Under the pieces are notes generated by a model. It was not told where the DNA came from and made no database searches. It was given only the letters and a program-made list of their open reading frames with translations. A DNA stretch of 64,000 nt. It comes from Methanosarcina thermophila TM-1. GTDB lineage: Archaea; Halobacteriota; Methanosarcinia; Methanosarcinales; Methanosarcinaceae. The translations under genes were made by a program, and so were the position numbers. The stretch covers positions 1,922,001 to 1,986,000 of the forward strand of contig NZ_CP009501.1 of NCBI RefSeq assembly GCF_000969885.1, in the 5' to 3' direction. Every line of letters starts with the position of its first letter. Position 1 is the stretch's first letter. This document shows, in pieces, positions 42,530 to 50,924 of the stretch.

Positions 42530-43303
42530 ATGCAGGAACCTGTATTCAGTTACGTGCCCGGAGTCTCCTTTCTTCACAGGCTTGATCCCAGGACAAAAAT
42601 TGCAGCAGTAATGCTGCTTGGAATTCTGACGTTCAGGGTTGAGAATTTTGCAGGAATAGCGGCGCTTTTCGCTTTTTTCTTTGCCCTTGCTTCGCTCTCA
42701 GGGCTGCCAATGAAAATATTTTTTAGAGCAGTAAGGCCTATGATGTTGTTTATAATTTTCATTTTTCTAGCACAGCTATTTTTCACTGATGGAAAATCCC
42801 TTGCTTCGTACTGGATTCTGCAGCCGACGCTTGAAGGGCTGGAGACAGGGCTAAAGCTTGCTGCCCGATTTGTACTCCTTCTGCTTTTTGCAGCCCTCCT
42901 GACGGCAAGTACCGATCCATCTGCAATTACCTGCGGCATAGAGAGAATGCTAAGACCTTTACCCCTGCGATGGCTTGGAATCACATCTTTTGAGCTTGCT
43001 ACAATGATGAATATTTCTATAGCGTTTCTTCCCCTTCTGTTTGAAAGAGCTGAACGTACAAAAGCGGCTCAGGCTGCAAGAGGCATGGATTCTGTAAAAA
43101 ATCCTCTCCGTTCCGTTCCTGCCCTTGCGATTCCCCTGCTGAGAGGCGTGATCAGGGATGCCGAGGAGCTGGCTCTTGCAATGGAGAGCAGAGGATATCA
43201 GGGAAGCAGGCGAACCTCAATGCATGAGCTTTCCATGCAGAAGGACGACTGGAAAGCCCTCTCTGTCCTTACAGTCTTTTTTATCTTTGTACTGTTTTTA
43301 TAA
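42530..43303 (+). CDS. ecfT: ECF transporter transmembrane protein EcfT
   Basis: A 257-residue membrane coupling protein. It has several hydrophobic helices in the first 120 residues and two coupling motifs of the Ala-Arg-Gly type, AARGMDS (about residues 182-188) and ESRGYQG (about 221-227), which dock on the two EcfA ATPases. FLHRLDPRTKIAAVML is the usual N-terminal block. GTGATGG precedes the ATG. With BioY and two EcfA proteins it completes a biotin ECF transporter; it could also serve other S components encoded elsewhere. Confidence 0.92.
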   Translation: MQEPVFSYVPGVSFLHRLDPRTKIAAVMLLGILTFRVENFAGIAALFAFFFALASLSGLPMKIFFRAVRPMMLFIIFIFLAQLFFTDGKSLASYWILQPTLEGLETGLKLAARFVLLLLFAALLTASTDPSAITCGIERMLRPLPLRWLGITSFELATMMNISIAFLPLLFERAERTKAAQAARGMDSVKNPLRSVPALAIPLLRGVIRDAEELALAMESRGYQGSRRTSMHELSMQKDDWKALSVLTVFFIFVLFL

Positions 43304-43329
43304 GAGGCACAGAAAATTAAAAATGTAGT

Positions 43330-43460
43330 GGAATTCTGGCTACTTCCTTGATTACCACAAGTTTAGAAAGGAAGGAAAATTTACGATTTACCATATTGCG
43401 GACGAGCATGCCCGCACACTTATTGAGATGTGCCTTGAGCATGTGGAGGAAAAAGCATGA
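43330..43460 (+). pseudogene. C-terminal remnant of an ArsR-family regulator
   Basis: One frame reads KEGKFTIYHIADEHARTLIEMCLEHVEEKA and stops at 43458-43460. This is the wing and final helix of ArsR-type repressors; the helix-turn-helix is missing and a TAG lies just upstream. Its stop overlaps the ATG of the following permease remnant (ATGA), the arrangement expected for an intact arsR-permease operon. Confidence 0.6.
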
Positions 43461-43989
43461 ACTCCGTTCTCAATTCGGTTCTGGCTCTTATTTCAGGCGT
43501 TTTTTTGCATCCTGGGAGATCTTCGCCGAAGCGGCTCCCTATCTTATTTTCGGCTTTGGGATTGCAGGTCTTCTCAATTCTGATAGGAATTCCCCTTTAC
43601 ATCTGCGCTACAGTTTCTATCCCACTTGCCGCAAGTCTTGTAGCCAAAGGGATGAGTCCGGGCACAGCTTTTGTTTTCCTTCTTGCAGATCCGACAACCA
43701 ATGCAGCAACTATAACGATGGTTGCCCACTTTCTGGAAAAACGTTCAGCAGCCCTTATCTGGGAGCGATTCCTCTCTGTGTCCTGAGTGCAGGATTTTTG
43801 CTGGACTGGTTCTACCTGAAACTAGGAATAAGCGCGGTCGCAACCCCTGGTACTGCAAAAGAATTGCTTCCTGAAAACATGAAGCTGGGTTTTTCAATTT
43901 TGCTTTTGTCTCTGATGCTATACAGAACTTTCGCAGTGAGAAAATACGCGGCTGTTCGGAACGTCACTGAAATCGAAGAAAGAAAATGA
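43457..43989 (+). pseudogene. frameshifted permease (DUF318 / metal efflux type)
   Basis: The coding sequence is split between two frames: MNSVLNSVL in one, SWEIFAEAAPYLIFGFGIAGLL in the other, GIPLYICATVSIPLAASLVAKGMSPG back in the first, then YLGAIPLCVLSAGFLLDWFYLKLGI to the end in the second. In order, these are pieces of a predicted multi-pass permease of the DUF318/ArsP-related metal-efflux kind, with internal deletion and at least three frame changes. With the ArsR remnant before it, this is a decayed metal-resistance operon. Confidence 0.65.
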
Positions 43990-44053
43990 AAATAATAAAG
44001 AAGATGGAAAAGGTACCAGCATAATATAAATCCTCAAAAATAGAATAATTATT

Positions 44054-44899
44054 ATGCAGGAAAATCCCAAATCTCAAGAAAAAAAGGTGACTAAGGGGAG
44101 TTTTTTTGAAGTTCCAGGGGTAGTTAAAGCCGAATCTAAAGAAGGTACAAAACCTGAGAGAAAAACTGATGTGACCAGTGGGAGCGGTGAATCCCTAAAA
44201 AGAGAAGAACCGACAAAGAGCGAATTCAAACCTCAAGGGAAACTTGAAACCGGCTATACAGAGAAATCCTGGGGGAAACCTGAAGGTATGGAAGAGAAAG
44301 TCGCAGGAAGTCCCACAACCGAAGAGGGGATAATTCCAAAGGAAAGTGATTTCAAGGCTCCGGGAGAAATTGAAACTGGCTATACAGAGAAATCCTGGAC
44401 AAAGCCTAAAGAAATGGAAAAAGCCGCAGAAAATCCCACAATCGAAGAAAGGATAATCCCGGAGGAAAGTGATTTCAAGGCTCCAGGAGAAATTGAAACC
44501 GGCTATACGGAGAAATCCTGGACAAAGCCTAAAGAAATGGAAGAGAGAGTCATAATAGAACCCAGGGAGAGAAAAGAAGAGGAAGCAGCGAGAGAGACCG
44601 GAGAAAAAGTAAGGGAGGAAGCAAGGGAAGCGAGAGAAGAAGCAAGGGAAGAAAAGCGCACCACCTATACCATGGAGAAGCGCCTGACTAAAAGCAAGAA
44701 AAACCGTATGCTCTTTGGAGTCTGCGGCGGACTAGGGGAATATTTTGATATTGACCCTACATTCATAAGGCTCGCCTTTGCGGCTCTTGCTTTGCATGGA
44801 ATTGGCATTTTCCTGTATATCCTTCTGGCAATACTTATGCCATCAGGAGAAAATTTTGAAATGGTTCCCAGCACCAAGGGCGGCGATATCCAGCGATGA
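44054..44899 (+). CDS. PspC-domain membrane protein with repeated N-terminal region
   Basis: A 281-residue protein. Residues about 1-205 are hydrophilic and disordered, with three copies of a 41-42-residue unit containing ETGYTEKSW (unit starts 44216, 44342, 44465), then a charged run of EAREEAREE type. The C-terminal PspC domain (about 212-262: RLTKSKKNRMLFGVCGGLGEYFDIDP followed by a membrane helix, LHGIGIFLYILLAILM) resembles phage-shock-protein C, which senses membrane stress in bacteria. No pspA or pspB is adjacent. The two later repeats are almost identical at DNA level, indicating recent duplication. Confidence 0.82.
   Translation: MQENPKSQEKKVTKGSFFEVPGVVKAESKEGTKPERKTDVTSGSGESLKREEPTKSEFKPQGKLETGYTEKSWGKPEGMEEKVAGSPTTEEGIIPKESDFKAPGEIETGYTEKSWTKPKEMEKAAENPTIEERIIPEESDFKAPGEIETGYTEKSWTKPKEMEERVIIEPRERKEEEAARETGEKVREEAREAREEAREEKRTTYTMEKRLTKSKKNRMLFGVCGGLGEYFDIDPTFIRLAFAALALHGIGIFLYILLAILMPSGENFEMVPSTKGGDIQR
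44216..44547 (+). repeat. in-frame 123-126-bp repeat in the PspC gene
   Basis: Units begin at 44216, 44342 and 44465. The last two are 123 bp (41 codons) apart and nearly identical over their first 80 bases; the first is more diverged. All keep the frame. Confidence 0.8.
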
Positions 44900-45332
44900 A
44901 ACTTTATCCATGCCTGGAAAAAATGAAGGTCTGAGCTGAAAATTTCAATGTTCTCCAGCAAGCGATTTTTCTTAATTTTGTATTTTAATTCAATTTTTAG
45001 CTTTTAAATTCAATTTTTTATCTTTTATTTACTTAATTCTTTGACATCTCAGAGTTTAAGCCTTATTTTGTGAATCTCTGGTTTTGTTTATTTTGTGAAT
45101 CTTTGTTTTTGTTTATTTTGTGAATCTTCAGTTTTGAATTCAAGCTTTTTAAGTAAAATTGCGCGTGCTCTAGTAAAACTGCATCTGTGCCGAGGGTCTC
45201 TACACACAAATAGGGGAGTAAGAAAAGAACACTTAGAGAGGATATGGAGTCTTACAGAAAAGGGATAGATGTGTAGAAGATGAGAGGAATGAGAGTGTTT
45301 TGCTGAGCATTGGAAAATAGTAGAGAATAAAG
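44900..45332. other. intergenic region with three 25-bp tandem repeats
   Basis: T-rich DNA. TTATTTTGTGAATCT starts at 45063, 45088 and 45113, a 25-bp period repeated three times; upstream are two AATTCAATTTTT units. No gene is supported. Confidence 0.65.
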
Positions 45333-45407
45333 CGGGCTCGAAGGGATTTGAACCCCCGACGTCTGGGTTAGAAGCCCAGCGCTATATCCTGGCTAAGCCA
45401 CGAGCCC
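45333..45407 (-). tRNA. tRNA-Arg (anticodon UCU)
   Basis: Minus-strand cloverleaf: acceptor GGGCTCG/CGAGCCC, D arm GCTTAGCCAGGATATAGC, anticodon stem CTGGG/CCCAG with loop CTTCTAA (anticodon UCU, reads AGA), T arm GGGGG-TTCAAAT-CCCTT, discriminator G. CCA is not encoded. It shares its D-loop and T-arm sequence with the tRNA-Arg(CCU) at 39440-39514. Confidence 0.95.
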
Positions 45408-45755
45408 TCTTTGCTGTTCCTATTGCGGAATACGAAATAAGCCTTCTAACATAAAAGCTTTTTGTATGAACGCGCGAATCAGTATTGTAAAAATCTTAAA
45501 AGTATCTATGTAAAAGCGGAATTATAAAATATATTTAGTATATACCGCTATATTTAACGTTTCATCTAAAAGTTAATGTACGGAAAACTTCCCCTCAAGC
45601 TTTGAGTTCCGTTAAGAACCCATGCATAACTCGCAACTTCAATGAATGGGAGGAGCGAGTAGTGCAATCAGATCTATATTATTTGTTTGATTAAAGTGTC
45701 AGGAGAAGAGATAGAAACCCTATAAAGTACTAAAATTGCAAAGGATTGTTCGCAA
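45408..45755. other. intergenic region between tRNA-Arg and ilvE
   Basis: About 350 bases. It must contain the tRNA promoter (minus strand; AATATATTTAGTATATACC stretches near 45530-45547) and the ilvE promoter. No open frame is supported. Confidence 0.4.
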
Positions 45756-46634
45756 ATGAGTGAGTTACTTATTTATCTTGATGGGAACTTTGTTCCTAAA
45801 TCCGAAGCCAAAGTTTCGGTTTATGACCATGGCTTCCTCTATGGTGACGGTGTTTTTGAAGGAATTAGGGCATACAACGGGCGTGTTTTTAAGTTAAAAG
45901 AACATGTCGACAGGCTCTATGACTCTGCAAAAGCAATTGCAATGGACATCCCCCTTACAAAAGAAGAGATGACCGAAATAATTCTTGAGACGCTCAGGAA
46001 AAACAACCTTAAAGATGCATATATCCGCCCTATCGTCTCAAGAGGAATTGGGGATCTTGGGCTTGACCCTCGCAGGTGTGAGAAACCCACTGTGGTCGTT
46101 ATAGCCCAGGGCTGGGGAGCCATGTACGGTGACCTGTATGAAGTCGGGCTCACAGGAGTCAGCGTCTGTGTCCGGAGAAATGCACCTGATGCCCTGTCCC
46201 CGAATATCAAATCCCTGAACTACCTGAACAACATCCTTGCAAAAATCGAAGCCAATGAGAAAGGAGGAGACGAGGCTATTTTCCTCGACCAGAACGGTTT
46301 TGTGTGTGAGGGCTCTGGGGATAATATCTTTATAGTCAAGAACGACCAGGTTTTTACTCCTTATACGATCAGCAACCTGAAGGGAATTACCAGGGCTACA
46401 GCCATAGAACTCCTGGATGAGATGGGATACAAGACCATTGAAGCAAATCTTGGTCTGTTTGACCTCTACACAGCAGACGAGATATTTGTTACAGGAACTG
46501 CAGCCGAAGCCGCTCCCCTTACCAAGCTTGATGGAAGGATAATAGGTACAGGCAAACCTGGGCCGCTTACAAAGAAGATGATTGAAGCTTTTGAGAAGAT
46601 AACCCAGAATACAGGCACACCAATTTATGAATAA
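45756..46634 (+). CDS. ilvE: branched-chain amino-acid aminotransferase IlvE
   Basis: A 292-residue class IV PLP aminotransferase that makes valine, leucine and isoleucine from their keto acids with glutamate as donor. Seen: the N-terminal [34 protein letters not shown] block split by short links, the catalytic lysine in [11 protein letters not shown] (about residues 152-162), the phosphate-binding CEGSGDNIF (about 188-196) and [10 protein letters not shown] near the end. Length is typical. The gene is followed by a hairpin terminator and is probably monocistronic. Confidence 0.94.
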   Translation: MSELLIYLDGNFVPKSEAKVSVYDHGFLYGDGVFEGIRAYNGRVFKLKEHVDRLYDSAKAIAMDIPLTKEEMTEIILETLRKNNLKDAYIRPIVSRGIGDLGLDPRRCEKPTVVVIAQGWGAMYGDLYEVGLTGVSVCVRRNAPDALSPNIKSLNYLNNILAKIEANEKGGDEAIFLDQNGFVCEGSGDNIFIVKNDQVFTPYTISNLKGITRATAIELLDEMGYKTIEANLGLFDLYTADEIFVTGTAAEAAPLTKLDGRIIGTGKPGPLTKKMIEAFEKITQNTGTPIYE

Positions 46635-46678
46635 ACCAGTCCTCAAAAGCGAAAAGAATAAAAAAGTCAATTAGACCA

Positions 46679-46706
46679 GGCAGGGATTTTCCCGCCCGTT
46701 TATTTT
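46679..46706 (+). terminator. hairpin terminator after ilvE
   Basis: Stem GGC-(A bulge)-GGGA (46679-46686) / TCCC-GCC (46690-46696), loop TTT, then CGTTTATTTT. It lies 45 bases after the ilvE stop. Confidence 0.55.
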
Positions 46707-46959
46707 GGGAATAAGTGATTAAGTGTCCTTTAACAAGGTTTCTTTAACATAAGTAGTTGAATTTTAGCCTTGGTTTCCTACCGAATCTATTATTTTTATA
46801 CAGTAAAGGCTTGGGTTCAGGATTAAGATTCTGATAAGGAAAAATGTAATTGCCAGATGTAAAAAAGAAACTTTGTAAAGAGGACTCAAACTATTTTGTT
46901 TGTAAAACGGGAATATATGTTAACATTTTCCTTTCGTCTGTAAATCTCCCTGACCGGGC
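46707..46959. other. intergenic region between ilvE and the DUF1724 regulator
   Basis: About 250 bases between convergent genes. TTTTTATACAGTAAAGG near 46794 is TATA-like, but no gene follows it. Nothing else is recognised. Confidence 0.35.
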
Positions 46960-47742
46960 TTACCCTTTTATTTCCTGAGCCTGCTTCTGGTAGTGCAGAA
47001 TGAGGTCTTCAGCCCATTTAAGAGCCGCAGGCTCGAAGCATATAAGAGTTTCCTGGTCAAAAGATCCTTTTGAGGTAAGAAAATCAACAGCCATGAAACG
47101 CTCGGTCTTAACTATCATTGCAATTTTTATATCACCCGTACATAGGAAAAGCTTCTTTTTTTCCCTGGTCAGATAAAGTCTCAGTTCTTCCTCAAAATCA
47201 GTTTTCAATCTTTCATAAATTTTTTCTGTTACTATAAGAGTTATTTCGGTATCATCATCCTTGTTTGCCAGGAAGATTTCGGAAATTATCGGATGAAATA
47301 TTGATGAAAAAGAGAGGATTTTTCTTGATTTCTCTATATTCTCCAGAAAAATGGCAGGAGGCTCAAAGATATTGTCAGGATCAGGTCTAACAATAAAATA
47401 GGACTTTAATTCATTAAGCCTTTCAAGGAACTCTCTGGGTAAAGCGGTGAGATCACGTTCCTGCCAGTAACCCACATTCTCCTCAATGACCTGCAGAGTA
47501 TCGAGCAGAGGTTCCATTTTTTCAACCAGAATTTCTGCAAGAGGAGTTAACCTGTACTCCTTATCTTCTTGAAGAACCAGATGTTCGTCTTTCAGTTTTT
47601 TGATTTGAGGAAGCATGCCTGTAGGGGTAACGTTCAAAGTGTCTACAATTTCTTCTATTGTTTTCCCCCCATTTTTGAGCAGGAGCAAAAGGTCTTTCCT
47701 CTTCTGGGACATAAAGAGCAGGTCTATAAGAGCTTTGTCCAT
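46960..47742 (-). CDS. winged-helix regulator with DUF1724 domain (Methanosarcina type)
   Basis: A 260-residue transcription regulator. The N-terminal ArsR-like winged helix (about residues 1-70: LIDLLFMSQKRKDLLLLLKNGGKTIEEIVDTLNVT, MLPQIKKLKDEHLV) is followed by a linker and DUF1724 (about 120-250, ending TLICFEPAALKWAEDLILHY). Families like this are expanded in Methanosarcina; some control methanol and methylamine genes. The target is unknown. The ATG at 47742 follows GTGAGATC and gives the usual family start; an ATG at 47784 with AGGAG is an alternative. Confidence 0.82.
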   Translation of the reverse strand: MDKALIDLLFMSQKRKDLLLLLKNGGKTIEEIVDTLNVTPTGMLPQIKKLKDEHLVLQEDKEYRLTPLAEILVEKMEPLLDTLQVIEENVGYWQERDLTALPREFLERLNELKSYFIVRPDPDNIFEPPAIFLENIEKSRKILSFSSIFHPIISEIFLANKDDDTEITLIVTEKIYERLKTDFEEELRLYLTREKKKLFLCTGDIKIAMIVKTERFMAVDFLTSKGSFDQETLICFEPAALKWAEDLILHYQKQAQEIKG

Positions 47743-48102
47743 TGATCTCACTTTCCAGCTCTCGCACCTCTGCGAAAGATTCATTTCTCCTTTCGATTAT
47801 TCAGAAAGGATTTATAAAGAAATTTAATATTTATATGAGATACTCTGTAGGTATTTGAAATTAACTTCAGTCGCGCCCTCTCTGTATAATAGAAGCTTCC
47901 AATTTAGTTTTTAAATATTTCTTTTTAAATCTTATCATGTTATTTTTTAACCTTTTTCTGTAATGTCTTTTGGCAAGATAAGAAACCTTAAAGTCTATAA
48001 CCTAAATTATATAGCTCAAATATAGGACCTGGGAAGTACATGCCCTTAACTGGTAGAGTATCCTGACCAGATGCGCGAATTCCAGATCAGGGAGGACTTT
48101 GC
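47743..48102. other. divergent promoter region
   Basis: About 360 bases between the DUF1724 regulator (minus) and the phosphoribosyltransferase (plus). AATTATATAGC near 48004 is a TATA candidate for the latter. GGAGGA at 48091-48096 is a strong ribosome-binding site. Confidence 0.4.
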
Positions 48103-48120
48103 ATAGAATCATTTAAATGT

Positions 48121-48795
48121 GTGCTTACAAACTGGGATTACATTTATAACTTGTGCCGAAAAGTCTCAATCGAAATCAAACGTTCTGGATACGAACCGGA
48201 CGTTATTATTGCGCTTGCCAGAGGAGGTTGGTTTGCAGGACGAGTGCTCTGCGATTTCCTTGGGCTTGATGATCTATCCAGTCTGAAAATCGAGCACTAT
48301 GTAGGAACCGCAGCTATCGATACTGGTGAACCTTATATCCGGTACCCACTCTCAGACAACGTGGTAGAAGGCAAAAAGGTACTTATCGTAGATGATATCG
48401 TTGATACAGGAGAAAGCATGATAAGTGCTAAGGCTTATGTAGAGAGCCACAATCCAGCAGAAGTCAGGACGGCATCATTACAGTATCTGGGGAGTTCGAA
48501 AATCGACCCCGATTATGTAGGCGAACGTCTCGAGGATTGGGCTTGGATTGTTTATCCCTGGAACTTCATGGAAGATATGATAAGCATCCTGACAAAGTGC
48601 ATGAGAAAAGACCCTAAAAAGCCCTGGAGTCTTGAGGATCTCAAGCACAGCCTTTACATAAATCATGGGCTGGATCCTGTTGTCTTTGAAATCACCCAGC
48701 CAGGAAGACTTCCGGAAGTCCTTGAAGAAATGGAAAGAGTGCGCAGGGTCAGTTCCGAAATCATCAATGGAAAGAAGCACTGGAGGCTTTTATAA
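48121..48795 (+). CDS. purine-type phosphoribosyltransferase
   Basis: A 224-residue protein. The PRPP-binding signature KVLIVDDIVDTGESM is at about residues 86-100 and the N-terminal substrate side is VIIALARGGWFAGRVLCDFLG. A C-terminal region of about 90 residues (WAWIVYPWNFMEDM) resembles archaeal xanthine/guanine-type enzymes. The base specificity cannot be read reliably. The start is unusual: GTG at 48121 is the first standard codon, but GGAGGA lies 24 bases earlier, ideally placed for ATA at 48103. If that is used, six residues (IESFKC) are added. It appears monocistronic. Confidence 0.8.
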   Translation: MLTNWDYIYNLCRKVSIEIKRSGYEPDVIIALARGGWFAGRVLCDFLGLDDLSSLKIEHYVGTAAIDTGEPYIRYPLSDNVVEGKKVLIVDDIVDTGESMISAKAYVESHNPAEVRTASLQYLGSSKIDPDYVGERLEDWAWIVYPWNFMEDMISILTKCMRKDPKKPWSLEDLKHSLYINHGLDPVVFEITQPGRLPEVLEEMERVRRVSSEIINGKKHWRLL

Positions 48796-49114
48796 AAAGT
48801 TCATTATAACTTTCCTGTCAGCAAACTAATATGCAGGCTGGTTTCCTGCTTGAAAGCTGAAAGAGATTTACAACCAAAGAGTGTGTTTTACCTCTGCTGG
48901 TTGGAGCTATCTCTTTCTTTTAAAACAAAATGTTGTGTCATAAATACAAATATACATATCTATTCAGGGTATCTTTAAAGTACCCAGAAGATATCATTGT
49001 CGTCACCGTATAATCTATTAAAATAACGGTCCCGATACTTAATCGGTCTAATGTACCGAGTATATAATTACATTATTACAACAAATCATTATATTATCTA
49101 TTATCGGTGAATTC
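48796..49114. other. intergenic region before the zinc-ribbon gene
   Basis: About 320 bases, AT-rich. CGAGTATATAATTACATT near 49056 is a good TATA candidate for the next gene. No gene is supported. Confidence 0.4.
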
Positions 49115-49561
49115 ATGCCCCACAGATGCACCAGATGCGGAACCATTTTTGAAGACGGAGATTCTGTCATCTTAAGCGGCTGCCCGAATTGCGGCTGGAA
49201 TAAGTTCCTTTATGTAAAAAAAGAACTCGAAGGTTTGGAGAACCAAGGAAGACTCCCTCTGGAAGAACAAAAGCTGGATCTGGAATCTTCTCTGGATGAA
49301 GTTGTCAAAAATATTGATGAGGCTCTTGCCAGTGAGCAGGAAGATATAAAACAGGAACCTGAAGCAGAGAAGAAAACAGATGAAGAAAGAGTAGAATCTG
49401 TAAGAATTCTTGGGCCCGGTTCTTACGAACTTAACCTGGATACCCTTTTTGAAAGAAAGGAACTTGTCATGGCAATCCGGGAAGAAGGATCCTATGCCTT
49501 GCATTTACCCTCAGTTTTTCATCAAAGAAAAGAAAGAAAAAAACTAAGAAAGAAAAAATAA
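49115..49561 (+). CDS. archaeal zinc-ribbon protein (OapC/ArvC-like)
   Basis: A 148-residue protein. Residues 5-8 (CTRC) and 23-26 (CPNC) form a zinc ribbon in the context GCPNCGWNKFLYVKK; a Glu-rich low-complexity middle (residues about 40-95) and a C-terminal domain with LGPGSYELNLDTLFERKELVM and ALHLPSVFHQ follow. The end KERKKLRKKK is very basic. This layout fits the conserved archaeal OapC/ArvC zinc-ribbon family, whose role may involve RNA or replication-origin-linked functions. That name is from memory of family labels and is moderately secure. Confidence 0.7.
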   Translation: MPHRCTRCGTIFEDGDSVILSGCPNCGWNKFLYVKKELEGLENQGRLPLEEQKLDLESSLDEVVKNIDEALASEQEDIKQEPEAEKKTDEERVESVRILGPGSYELNLDTLFERKELVMAIREEGSYALHLPSVFHQRKERKKLRKKK

Positions 49562-49924
49562 TCTTTAACTTTTCTGAGATTTCTTGGAAATTTCTTGCCT
49601 GCGAATTTTTAAGAATAATTTCCGGCTACCATTATGTAAAAATCTAAAGGTATATCCTTTTAGCTTAGAGAGCAAAATTAACTAATCCTGTCTTCACTGT
49701 TCTTTTCTTTACTGTCTCCACTGTTCTTTGCTCTACTGTCTCCACTGCTCTTTACTCTAAATTCTCTTCAAGAGCTTCCGGTATAGTTTCAAAGTATTTT
49801 CTATTCAAATGAATTATATATACAAAGTTAAGGATTTTCTTTTATTAGAAAAGTTATTCTATTAAGAGTTAAATTTCATACTAAACATTAGAATTGTTAT
49901 TTTGATCTCTGAGCTGGGATTTAA
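49562..49924. repeat. intergenic region with three 24-bp tandem repeats
   Basis: CTGTCTCCACTGTTCTTT-type units of 24 bp begin at 49688, 49712 and 49736 and end near 49759. The remainder is AT-rich; AATTATATATACAAAG near 49811 is a TATA candidate for the secreted protein downstream. Confidence 0.7.
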
Positions 49925-50506
49925 ATGAAAATCGACATTGTCTGTAAAATACTAGTGTTTTTAATCTTTCTTGGATTTGCTGTTTTTTCAGGAACTATTA
50001 TCCTAGATAATAAGGATGATACTCAGAAGTGTTCTGGAAAACAGCTTGTTGAAACTATTTCTAACGAAAGTTCACCAAAGGGAATGACAGACGCTCAGGG
50101 AAACGGTATAATTCAAAAGATAAATCTTCAGGATAATCCTATTGATTCTAAAGGTTACTGGGATGATTCTGAGTCTTTTATTATTGATATTGAGAAGTTC
50201 GAGGAATCTGCTGCAAACGGAAGTATCAATATTAGATTACTGGAAAGAGACTTTGAGATAGAACTAGATGAGATCACAGTTTCTAATGGAAGCAATCATT
50301 ATTCCGGGCAAGTTAAAGGTATGCCCCAAAGCAAAGCTGAGTTTTATATTTACGGTGATGTGTTTTGTGGCTCGATAGAGTTTTGCGATTTGATGTATAC
50401 TATCGCGGTAACAACTGAAAAGTACAATGGAAAAACCGTTCATGTAGTATTTTTGATAAATTGGGAAAACGAAAGAGATAAAGTAAAAAATATGTTAATC
50501 TTCTAA
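49925..50506 (+). CDS. exported protein resembling a metalloprotease propeptide
   Basis: A 193-residue protein with a signal peptide or N-terminal anchor (residues 6-27, CKILVFLIFLGFAVFSGTIIL). The body has a beta-rich section (LLERDFEIELDEITVSNGSNHYSG, GQVKGMPQSKAEFYIYGDVFCGSIEF, MYTIAVTTEKYNGK) that looks like the pro-domain preceding M12/reprolysin-like peptidases in Methanosarcina surface proteins. No HExxH catalytic domain follows, so it may be a truncated gene or a stand-alone inhibitor-like protein. The family comparison is from memory. No strong ribosome-binding site; GAGCTGGG is nearest. Confidence 0.6.
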   Translation: MKIDIVCKILVFLIFLGFAVFSGTIILDNKDDTQKCSGKQLVETISNESSPKGMTDAQGNGIIQKINLQDNPIDSKGYWDDSESFIIDIEKFEESAANGSINIRLLERDFEIELDEITVSNGSNHYSGQVKGMPQSKAEFYIYGDVFCGSIEFCDLMYTIAVTTEKYNGKTVHVVFLINWENERDKVKNMLIF

Positions 50507-50924
50507 GTTTCCTGCGTGGCTCGGATTTAACATAAGACTTGTTAGAAACTATGAGAAACATGACCAGCAGATCCTTACCGGTGTTTGAGACTAATTTTAT
50601 TTTTTAGCTTACACTATCCGCTTTTTGTCACTTATACGGCAACCCAGTTTATCGCTTTATGTTCTCTCATATCCATTACATACTGATTTTGATTACAGGT
50701 TAAATAACAGGCAATGCAAATGTTTATATATCATTAGTGCTAACTTTAGGTTACTATCTTATACACTCCTTTCCAGCTAGTCCGGGTAAAATCGGGCAGG
50801 GTTTCTGACCCATGTCAGAACTACTCAAGACTGGATACACTACAATCTAAAAATAATAATAACAAAAAATCTGGCGCTATTGCCTCAATATCCCGTAAAT
50901 TTAAATGATAATCAGAGGGGGAAA
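50507..50924 (+). promoter_or_regulatory. promoter and structured leader of the HTH-cdc48 operon
   Basis: A perfect TTTATATA at 50723-50730 should start transcripts near 50755, giving a leader of about 170 bases. The leader holds a perfect 7-bp hairpin TTCTGAC-CCAT-GTCAGAA at 50803-50820. AGAGGGGGAAA is the ribosome-binding site. The first 200 bases of the gap contain nothing recognised. Confidence 0.6.

Noticed and set aside
45063-49759. Short periodic repeats considered as CRISPR arrays
   Set aside because: Units are directly adjacent with no spacers, only 2-4 copies, and no cas genes are present.
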